Of a stretch of DNA of 64,000 nucleotides, positions 45,101-54,500 are shown piece after piece. Below the pieces are notes generated by a model that saw only the letters and a list, made by a program, of their open reading frames with translations, was not told the origin of the DNA and ran no database searches. Within the stretch, counting starts at the first letter, position 1. Each line of letters starts with the position of its first letter. This stretch comes from Lingula anatina. Taxonomy: Eukaryota; Brachiopoda; Lingulata; Lingulida; Lingulidae. The stretch covers positions 277,857 to 341,856 of the forward strand of contig NW_019775523.1 of assembly GCF_001039355.2 (NCBI RefSeq), read 5' to 3'. The position numbers were made by a program, and so were the translations under genes.

Positions 45101-48100
45101 TATATGCACTATACTTGGAGAACCAAGGCTGGGCTTCGGTAATCAAATACTGAAATTATTTTTTCTTTTTTTATTTCTGATACATGAAAAACAGAGAAAA
45201 ATCTTCATGACCACCCAGTTGTTATTTTTTCTTCTTGGCAAATTTTACGGTCATATTACATGTAACCCAGCCTTGGATCATTAGAGCAATGACCTATTTA
45301 TTGATACATATTACATGCATGAAGGAGCTTGATTATATGGTGTTAACAAGCTTTTACATAATAATTGCCAATCCTGTGTAGCTTAAAAGTAATTTACTGG
45401 CCCATAGTTTGAATATATATAAAATAATATAAGTAGACTGTTATGGCAGCTTCATGTAGCTGATCATTTCATTTGCAATGATATAGTTATTGTGTGCATG
45501 TTAGAGTGCAGAAAATTATTGATTGTTTTTATTTTTTCTGTTATCCAATCAACACTGTTATTTTGAAAGACTGTCATTTTGGAAATTCTCATAGATTAAT
45601 GTTTATATTTTATGTTTAATTAAGTAATTGCTAAATGATGTGCTTTGAAAACATTCTTGAAGATTTAATTTTTACTTGGTAGTGCATACGCTATTGCACA
45701 GTAACATATAAATACATACATATATTGCAATGGCACCAAATTCATGAATTTCCACATTAATTAGGGCGATGAAGAGAAAGCCAAGGGAGAAGTCCCTATT
45801 CCAATGAATGATCGTGATCAGTCCAACAAGTTGCCAGCCTTGCAGGTATCATAATGGGTAGTGCTGTCACTTACAGGAAGGAGAACCTGTAGCCATCTGG
45901 ACTTTTTATTTTCAGGCCCTCCATGGCAGATAACTTAGGTTTTCATTGCTGCATTGCGGTAGCTGATCCCCTCATTGTAGTTTCCTTTTATATGCAAATT
46001 TTACTCACAGGTGAAAAACCTTCAGCCCTTTACTCCTTTCACTTGGGATGTTATTATCTTAATTCCCAAACATTAACAACATTAACAAACATATCTATGA
46101 GGATTTTAAATAAAATTTAAACGTCTGTCTGTAACCGACAATTTATGCAGTTGATAACTGACACTTGGTAAATTGACAGTTGATGATGACGATTAAAATA
46201 TTGACACTCAATACTGACAGTTGATACTGATGATTCAAGATGAAAGGACGTTAGCCTTCAGCCTTTATAACGGACAGTGGATACAGATAATTGATAAATT
46301 GACAATTGATAAATCAGATTGACAATTGATATTGACATTGTTAACAGAAATTGATAAACTGACACTGACAGTTGATAAATTGACACTGACACTTGATACT
46401 GACACTTGGTAAATTAGCAATTCATACTGATGGTTGGTAATGATTGATAAATGCTATATATATATACCCAGGTATGTGACCATAAAATGAGACAGTTACA
46501 CTGAAATACACATTTTGGAAAAAGAAAGTCAAGTTATCCAAAAAATAACAAATATCAGAAATAAAAAGAAGGAAAATCCCATTACAATATGTGGCAAAAT
46601 TGTGCCCCTATTGTAGTTTGCCAGTGATGTGAAGTTTGCATATAATGTTAGCTCTGCCATCCTATCTTCTAGATTTGACCACCAGCTCCAACAAATCATT
46701 TCAGGACAAGGTGATAGCTGATGCCTTATCTCTGCAGCACTCCTCCCCACCCCATTGCTGCACCTGCTTGTCTCGATTTTTATCAATAATATAATTTTGA
46801 GTCTGCATAACCTCCCATTAAAACAAAATAGCTTTTTATTATTGAAAGCTATAATAGCAAGGCAAACATGTTAATTTTATTATCCATAAAATATACAATA
46901 TGGGTTTGTGATTTTAGTTTTGTCACATTGACCTAACATGCTGTTGCCTATTTTGTGAAGGAAAAACTTATTTTCATTATTGAACTCCATGCTGTTCTGC
47001 AGACTTCATATACTTGAATAGCCTCTTGCCATTCTATTTCCCTTATGATCTATTGATTCTCTCTCTCTCTTTCATAAAAATTAGGGTGATGAGGAGAAAA
47101 AAAATGGGCTAATGCCGCTGCGTATGATGGACAGATCATTTGCACATGAACTTCCTGATTCTCAGGTTAGCTGTGCACACTGGCTTGTCTTGCACATGAC
47201 CTGTAGATGGTTGCCATGCACTTTGGAGTTTACTGCAGTTATAACTTAGGATCCACGAATCTAACCAATTTATTTTGATGGATCCTAGTTATAACTGTGG
47301 GTGCACATAGATTAATTGCAATGCATTTTTGTGTTATTTTGTACATGTGTCCTTGTGGTTGTCTAATTTCATCAAAGATGTTACAATAATTTTGGTTACC
47401 ATACATAGGGAGATGAGGAAAAGAAACAAGGTCTCACTCCAATAGAAATGATGGACAGGGATCGCAAAGATATGTTACCCCAGCTGGAGGTAGACAGCAG
47501 GAAAAATTATAATTAAATGGCCTAGTGTTTTTAGTTTTGATAGCATTTTTGGTTTTATAGAAGAACTATATTAATAATATGAATCAAAGTTATGTGGCAT
47601 TTATAATTTGATTTTGTTACACTTTCACACTAATACATTTTATGAATTCCTCTCCTCTAGGCCTAAATAAAGATAAATAGACAATTTACTGTATTTTCTT
47701 TTATTCACCTTGTCTATATCAGTTATCTCTTTTAGATAGATCCTATGCGATTGTTTTTTAATTTCTAAATAATGGTAGGAATCCAAATCCCCATTAAAAT
47801 TTTATTTGCTTTAATTTATCTTTTTTTTTCTTAACATTTAAACCCTATGATTAATTTAACCAAAGAACTGGCTGCATATCAGCCTATGATGAAATTTGTG
47901 TAATGTATTTGTCTCAGTGCTGTTTTGTGGGTCTTTTATTTACTTCCATTTATGTATGTCATTATTTTTATGTGTAACCGTCTAAAGTATTTAAATGGAT
48001 AGAAAAGAAAAAAATTTAAAAAACATGTTATATGTCAAAGCACTTTCTTTAAAAAGAAATGCAATTGTCCCCCACTTAACCAAAAGAATTCTAAAAATAG

Positions 48101-49309
48101 ATAATGCCTCACGCCATGGCTCATACAAGTACAAACTGTGCCTACTTGACTGCAGTGGACAGTGGCAAGCTGGGGCACCACTGTCACAAGGCAATTATCT
48201 TTTTGACAATTTTGTGGTTGGGGAGGGGGTGGGTACGCACATGTAAAGTAACACTCACATCACTGTTGAAAGAAAGTGCTTTGGCCTTAACATATCATAT
48301 CTTCTGTGAAAATTTGGCTTTTCTTTGCTTTTAAGCATAAACAAAATATTATTACTAAATACACTTATTGCCCCATACGGGCATCCATCATATTTCAGTA
48401 TTGGCATTAAATTAAATGAAAAGAGCAATTTAAATCTGTAGCTTTGAGTATGGAACATTTTTTCATTAAGAAAGAAAACATTAATGGCAATCCTCTGATC
48501 AGGTGTCCAAAATTAAATGAATAATTAAAAAATTAGTCTATGCTTATGCGAGCTAAAACTGGTTCAAATTTTAATATTCAATAACTTGTGCCCATTTTTT
48601 TTTTCAGCTATGGGCTAATGATCTTTTAATCAGAGGATTGAAGTAAATAACCTGTATTTCCCCCCAAATTACTGAGTTCAGTTTAATGTTTGTAGATAAT
48701 TTTCCTGCTCGGCTTTTCAGGTTGGTTTTCTGGTTGGTATTTGTTTACCATGTTATGAACTCTTGGCTCAGGTTCTACCTCCCACCTCTCCCATGGTAGA
48801 AGGTGCAAAGTAAGTGTTACAAAGTCAAGTTTTTCTTTATTGTTGCAAATTTAATTTTGAATTTCTGGTCTGAAATTGCACATAGCAGTGGGAGAGAGCA
48901 AAGAAAATTCATGTGGAAAGGAACAGTTATAAGGACCTTCATCATGCCACAACAAGTAAAGATGACCTCTAGTGCATAGACTAGTAACTATCATCTGGAA
49001 AAATTTCAACTGCATGCCAATTGTCAAGTTGGAATATGTATGGTGACCGCACTGCAGCATTATGTATTTGATTTTAATAAGTTAACCTGTAAATATTATT
49101 ATTATTCTCTTCCATATAGTTTCTTTAGAAGAGAAACTGAAAATAAATAAAGCAAGGAAAATGTATTGTTCTATTATACTTATAGGGCAAACCTGGAAAA
49201 ATGGAAAGAGCTTGCTGATAAGCAAAAGGAGTTGGAAAAAGAGAAAGAAAAAGAATCAGAAGAAAAAGAAAATAAATTAGAGGGAAGTAATAAAGAAAAA
49301 GAATCGTAA
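36124..49309 (+). CDS. PDE10A: PDE10A-like cyclic nucleotide phosphodiesterase, N terminus missing, with duplicated exons
   Basis: Constitutive exons: 36124-36216, 36574-36642, 36874-36988, 37408-37547, 37815-37910, 41424-41574, 41810-42016, 42750-42871, 48721-48809, 49186-49309. Alternative exons are listed separately (two of 112 bp, three of 81 bp). With one of each, about 466 codons read in phase. The first three exons encode the second half of a GAF-B domain ([48 protein letters not shown]). The catalytic HD domain follows: [31 protein letters not shown], then the second metal Asp and the glutamine pocket in the duplicated exons. The wording is closest to PDE10A, which hydrolyses cAMP and cGMP. 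GAF-A and the start of GAF-B are missing. The C terminus carries a Lys/Glu-rich tail of about 30 residues after the usual domain end. Confidence 0.9.
37911..41423. other. Longest intron of the phosphodiesterase gene
   Basis: A 3.5-kb AT-rich intron with no recognisable exon. It contains a foldback at 39988-40056: AAATATGGAGTTTTC is inverted as GAAAACTCCATATTT with a 39-base loop. Confidence 0.5.
42017..42196. mobile_element. MITE inserted at the 5' splice site of the phosphodiesterase HD exon
   Basis: The body at 42024-42189 begins AGGCCCGTAGCCAG and ends CTGGCTACGGGCCT, perfect 14-bp inverted repeats (15 if an extra C/G pair is counted). G-rich and C-rich subterminal arms also pair. It is flanked by GTAAGGC on both sides (42017-42023 and 42190-42196). 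Depending on where the ends are drawn, the target duplication is 5 to 7 bp. The duplicated word is the splice donor itself. The element has no protein-coding capacity of its own. Confidence 0.85.
43756..43867 (+). CDS. PDE10A: Alternative exon A1 (metal-Asp exon) of the phosphodiesterase
   Basis: A 112-bp exon, phase 2 in and phase 0 out, with acceptor TACAG and donor GTAGAG. It encodes [14 protein letters not shown], then [10 protein letters not shown] and EEFYIQ. The Asp in CDL aligns with the second conserved metal-coordinating Asp of class I PDEs. Its paralog is at 44920-45031, with 20 of 37 residues identical. 112 is not a multiple of three, so including both copies would shift the frame and only one can be used per productive mRNA. 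Confidence 0.9.
44920..45031 (+). CDS. PDE10A: Alternative exon A2 (second copy of the metal-Asp exon)
   Basis: A 112-bp exon with the same phases as A1, acceptor TTTTAG and donor GTATGA. It encodes [14 protein letters not shown], then [11 protein letters not shown] and EEFWQQ. The metal Asp is kept. The EEFW end is nearer to the vertebrate PDE10A wording than the EEFY of A1. The open frame and intact splice sites over 112 bp argue against a dead duplicate. Confidence 0.88.
45765..45845 (+). CDS. PDE10A: Alternative exon B1 (M-loop/glutamine exon, copy 1)
   Basis: An 81-bp exon, phase 0 at both ends, acceptor ATTAG, donor GTATCA. It encodes 27 residues starting [18 protein letters not shown] and ending KLPALQ. 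The terminal Gln aligns with the invariant glutamine that binds the purine ring in class I PDEs and is followed by VGF in the next exon (QLGF in vertebrate PDE10A). Confidence 0.9.
46136..46450. repeat. Degenerate minisatellite of GACA..TTGATA units
   Basis: Irregular tandem units built on TTGATAAATTGACA and GACACTTGATA fill about 300 bp of the intron between alternative exons B1 and B2. Confidence 0.7.
47085..47165 (+). CDS. PDE10A: Alternative exon B2 (M-loop/glutamine exon, copy 2)
   Basis: An 81-bp exon, phase 0 at both ends, acceptor ATTAG, donor GTTAGC. It encodes 27 residues starting [18 protein letters not shown] and ending HELPDSQ. The invariant Gln is kept. Against B1, 13 of 27 residues match. 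Against B3, 15 of 27 match. An Arg replaces the usual Pro in the PIPM motif and the loop after MMDR is changed (SFAHE). Confidence 0.88.
47409..47489 (+). CDS. PDE10A: Alternative exon B3 (copy 3, glutamine replaced by Glu)
   Basis: An 81-bp exon, phase 0 at both ends, acceptor CATAG, donor GAG-GTAGAC. It encodes 27 residues starting [18 protein letters not shown] and ending MLPQLE. The last codon is GAG (Glu) where B1 and B2 have CAG (Gln) and where other class I PDEs have an invariant Gln. The frame is open and both splice sites are intact, and 15 of 27 residues match each of B1 and B2. Confidence 0.87.
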
Positions 49310-51060
49310 CACATGCATGTTATTTTTTGGTGAAATCTAGAAAGGATTACAACATCAACTATATATAAATTTATGGCAGGGAATTACTTGGAAGCCTTTA
49401 TACTATCAAAATGGCTGCAAGCTCTTAAGTCAATTCATTGTACTTTTTACAAGTCACTCTGCAGACCAGTAGGGATAAGTCCTGAAGATGGCAGCACAAA
49501 GGCTGTTCCGGGGGGCTCCAACACCCATCTGAGTTTTTTTAATATAAATTTGTAATATTGGAGATATATACTGGTACCATGTGCATTTCTATCTTTTAAG
49601 AACCTCAAAGATATACAGCTTTTTATGCAGAATAATGCAAAACTTTGTATATAAGATATGCCTCAGTAACTGAAATGAATGACTATATATCAAATGTTAA
49701 GAAATGTCATGATAGTTTCATTAGTGACTATATTACACATAGGTACATGTTTGATACTTTAGGGAAACTACATGACTTATGTACAGTTCTCTCATAAATA
49801 TTACTATCCAAATCCTTTTGGGACTGAGGCAACATCTGATAGCTATAAAAATTGTGAAAAAACATACTGGTGTGAACAGACATATTAAAACTATTTAAAA
49901 GTTTTTATTATGTACAGACACAGATGTGTCTGTACATATAGCCATCATCTGCGTCTGTCGTCGCCGTCGCCGTCGTCGCTGTCGCCGTCGTCGCCGTCGT
50001 CGCCGTCGCCGTCGNTTTACATGCCATCAAGTAACTTACTTTTTATTCATATTTCTTCTGTTATTAGTGAAATAGCACCCATAAATGGGTTAACTTGCAG
50101 CTTTGCCATTTTTTGTGTTAAAATAACTTTACAATTAAGTAAAATGTTACAACGATTGCAATTATGTTGTGCTCCATAGTACATTGTTTTGTATATTTTC
50201 CCCAAGTGATGTACATACAGATAATGTATGGGCTTTTTACTTTTGATGGCTTAAGTAGCATAAGCTTAACTTTTCCTTATAGTTTAAATGCAAGATCTAT
50301 ACTTAAATAACAATTTGGCCCATTCCCATAAAAATCTACACAATGCTAAAAATCAAACTGACAGTAAAAGTTCTGTGTTTGAGAGGGAAATATGGAATTG
50401 TAAAAGAGCACAACACCATATAAAATGTGAAAGAACATTTCCAATTGTATAACATCTGCAGTCCTATATATTTCTAACATTAATAGCTACCAGTTCACTT
50501 TACTTGCCAATGAACTGATATATGGAAGATTCATTCATAGACTCAGATATGGCTCATCTCAGCCAACATAGTCTTTTATTGTCAACTGATAAAATATTTA
50601 TTTTTGATACACAGAAACAACACCGATTATTGAAGGCCCTCGGATATCTTGCAGGTTTAGATAATGTTGGTCAATTTATATAATTTTGTGGTTAACAACA
50701 AACTAGCAGTACTTATGTCTTTGATACATTTGGAACGCATTTAATGAGTCCCCATTTCTGTTCTTTTCAAGATACATGCAGCGACAATCAAAAGGAATTA
50801 CTTTGATAACGGGTCTTAATCATCAATACATGTACATATACATAGCCACTGCAGGTATTTTATCTATATATGAACCTATTGTATATTATATATATATATA
50901 TATATATGTATGTGTTGCTCATTCAATCTGAGGCTCTCACTTGTTAATTATCAGTACTTGAATGTGATATGTATCTAAGCGAGTCTCTCCTGTGTAGCAA
51001 AATAAAGTGTTTTAATGTTTATAATATATCCAGTGATGTTTTATTTTGTTTGCTATGGGA
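49310..51060. other. Phosphodiesterase 3' UTR and downstream sequence
   Basis: No further exon is seen. A perfect hairpin lies at about 49910-49937, followed by a GCC/GTC array ending at an N (50015). An (AT)n run is at about 50885-50910. The best polyadenylation signal is AATAAA at 51001-51006, which would give a 3' UTR of about 1.7 kb. Whether the UTR extends that far is inferred. Confidence 0.45.
49910..50015. repeat. Perfect hairpin followed by a GTC/GCC array
   Basis: ATGTACAGACAC is followed after four bases by GTGTCTGTACAT, a perfect 12-bp stem. Just 3' of it comes about 60 bp of CGTCGC/CGTCGT repeats, stopping at the undetermined base 50015, where the array may be collapsed. Confidence 0.8.
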
Positions 51061-51124
51061 TTATAGCCAACTGTTTGCATATTATTCACTGATGAACATT
51101 AATAAAGGGATAAACTCATAGGGG

Positions 51125-51547
51125 CCATTCAGAGTAGAAGATCTGAGTATCAACTGATCCTAGGATCAAATGGGGCCATAGCAATAGTCCGAAGGTTCAA
51201 TAGTCCGAAAAATGGTAACATTTTCATCATATTTTAATCAAGGGTTCATTGGTCCAAAGGTTCTATAGTGACCAATGGACCTTCAGACTACCAACATGCC
51301 CCTTGATCAAATAAGAAAGAAAGACTGCTTATGTAGTCCTGTAATGCTCTCTGAGTCCCACACACCTCCCCATGCATCCAGTCGAATGGAGCCAAGTTTA
51401 ATTACTGTGCCCCTGCAGGGATGCCATGTGGGGAGGCATGTTAGAGGTGGAGGGACCATTTCAGGATTAGGTGGTCTTCCTTTCATGTATGGTCTGCCAT
51501 ATTTGATCCTTGGATCAGTTGATACTCGGATCTGCTATTCTGAATGG
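51125..51547. mobile_element. Foldback element, family B, with a nested repeat
   Basis: Terminal inverted repeats of about 50 bp: left CCATTCAGAGTAGAAGATCT then ATCAACTGATCCTAGGATCA; right arm inverse CCATTCAGAATAGCAGATCC then ATCAACTGATCCAAGGATCA. The core contains TTTAATTACTGTGCCCCTGC. A block at about 51182-51296 (AGTCCGAAGGTTCAATAGTC type) interrupts the left part. It is related to 32388-32500. No target-site duplication could be fixed. Confidence 0.75.
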
Positions 51548-54500
51548 ATACAATGACTGTCTCACTGCCTGATTGTCTGAACAAAATACACAGTATATTT
51601 GCTTGAATGTAATTTATTTTCCCAAAAAATTTGTACCTGGTATATATATACCAGTAGGAACCATTAGAATAGTTTGGCTCAAAAAATCTGCACTTGTTTG
51701 TGGCTTCTTTAAAAATGTTTTAAAGCTGACGTCTTCCCTATGGAGAATCAACTTACCCACCAGTTACTATAACAAAACCATCCATTAATCCAAACTGATT
51801 ATTAACTGTACCGGTAGATGCCTTCATCACTACAACATCCTTTGATACGAAAAAATTCATGAAAACCATCATGGAAAGATGCACAGTGGAATCAATGTAT
51901 ACCTTCTTCACAAACACAAATTGATTGCGCTACAGAACAAGAAAATCGACCAGACAGATGTTAAACGATCTAGGGCAGTGTTGCGAGAAAGATACAAATG
52001 ATGCATTATGGACTATATTAGCAAGTTTGGTGCCGTTTCCTTTCAGACCTTGCATAACTCTTTTAACATACTTCAAATAAAGCTATGCAATCAGGAAATT
52101 TCATATGAGGATTAACAATAGACATATTACAGAAAAGAAACCTGAAATAGGCACTACCGTAGAATAGCTAGAGTGTGATATCATTTATGTATAAGTGAGT
52201 GTATTTTAATATATTAAAATATGAACCAAGTAAAACAAAATGGAAATCATGACTAACAATATTTAAATATACCAGTCATTGAAATGTTGCATTCCTTTCT
52301 GCAAAAGTCAACATTCTGTAGCTTCTATTCAGGCAGTCCTGTAAAGAAACATGGACATTTTAGCGACGATTACGTACTTCTTCTGTTCTGGTGGTCGGGA
52401 GTCACCCGATCAACCTGTAATATTAAACGTACGCACGTATCATTGTGCTCTACTGTACTTGCAGATAGTCAATGTACTGAGAAATTACCCTCTACCAGGG
52501 CCGTAGTCAATATTATGTGGACATTTTCTCTGTGACATTTTGTCACAGTACAGAGAATAACCGTGAATTTAACCAGAGACATATCTGTGAATATCCAGTG
52601 AAAACTCAATCTGTGGCCCTGGTAGAGGGTACCCTTTTCATTTGTACTCAATGTGTACTTGTTTATGGTGAGTGAGTCCGTTTTCCTTCAAACTTACTGT
52701 ACGTCGATCGAACAGATGTCGAGTAAGAGAATAACAAACTAGCTGTGTTCCTCCTTACTGATTTCTGTTCATAAACAATTCCTAGTTAAGTACGTGACAC
52801 AAAAGAAACCGTAAGAACCTTTACATTTGAGATTTCAAGGTTTTTTCCACAGTTTACATGTGTTTAATAAATATGATCACTGCCTATAGTGCTTGTGCAT
52901 TGGACATGCCGTATCAATAAGATTCAAAAACAAATATAGTGATTATCAGAGAGACGCTGCAGCATTTACATTCTGTTGTTGGAGTGAGAGTAAATGTCTC
53001 GTCAAGACCTTGAAGAGTTTTTGGCGATTACACGCAGATGTAAATATAGTTTAAAGTCTGCTTTGCAACCCAAAAACTACCCAAAAGTCTGATTTTAATG
53101 CCTGATGAACAAACAGACGAACTGATAATTAAGCAACTAAACTAATGAATTATCAAGACGTGTAATGAACAAAATCGTTTTTATAATGAGTGAATAAAGA
53201 AAGATATACATGTACTATTTTTTATTAAAACCCACAAAAATTATTTTGCTAATTATAAATTACCTACCGGTGGAGGAACGACTACCAGTAGCTACAATTT
53301 TGGTTGGCTTTTACCAAATACCATGGAAGCCAACTGTTGAGGGTTAAACGCCTAGGCCCAACAGAGCGCCTCCTCTACGCGATTTGTTCGTATTCCGTTC
53401 AATATGCAAAATAGCCTGTCCAAACGAAGCCTAAAGGAAGCGAACTTCGCCAATAGTTTTCTTCCTTATTTCCTTCCTTATCTGCTCATAAACTAAAAAA
53501 ACGGCTACACAAAGCCTAAAAGACACTAATTGAACTTTAAAATATTTCAAGGTATAGGCCCCCTTACATGTACGTGTATGACACAAAATAGCACATATTA
53601 CATCCAATTAAAGTTTACTATAAACGATTACTTAAAAGTGACAAAAAGAAACCACACTTTTGTCCTCACCTCCATGAAAAATAACCTCTTTTCTTTTCAT
53701 ATGCAGTGACCTCCTGTGCCTGCCTCAAGTTGACCACAAGGGTTTCTCGCAAAGTGCCGGTTTATCACATCCTAGGAACAACATACACACTCGATGGTGC
53801 TCTGGGTGAATTGTGCCATTGTAAATTATAGCTAAATAACAAAGACAAATAAAAATATGTAATGCTGAAATGCACTGAAGAATACACACAAAGCAAAACA
53901 AAACCTCTTGGACGTACATTGTATCAGAATAAAGAAGTAAAATATCTCTTATGGTTTTTTAAAAATGAAGACGGAGAAAAGGAATGGACCGGAAGGAAAC
54001 GAGAAAGACATAAAAGAAATAAAGACGTAAAATTAAATGAAAAATGGTTTCTCACCGAAAGCATCAGTTAATATACTTGCCAACGTTTGGATCTTTTCCT
54101 ACTATCTGGTATGGTTCACACGGTATTTAGATGCCAAACATTTTAGCAAACTCAACCCGCCCGCCCGCCCTAGGTCAAGTGCTGCAACGATCGTTATTTA
54201 CAGCATTTAAACTCTTAACATAAGGTTAACTACCCAGTAGAACTAATATTTTCAGACCCCAAGGAGACAAAAGCACTATAGTACTATAAAATTTAAGATG
54301 CGTAAAATAATGTGAGACGAAATGTCATAAAAATCACACACAAGTTATCTTACGGTTGACGTCATCATTGCGATTTTGGGATAAAATTGAAAGATCGGTT
54401 TCTCAAATTTCTCCTTTACCTGAGCACCCACAAACACCCTTTTAACGCCAATTTAATGACACCCATCAAGTGCCCAAAAATCCTGTCAGCGATTGGTGAC

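Noticed and set aside
49950-50014. A coding Ser/Pro repeat in the GTC/GCC array
   Set aside because: It is a simple-sequence array in a probable 3' UTR, ends at an N and has no splice or homology support.
51275-51556. 93-residue open frame at 51275-51556
   Set aside because: It lies within the foldback element and has no recognisable protein similarity or splice context.
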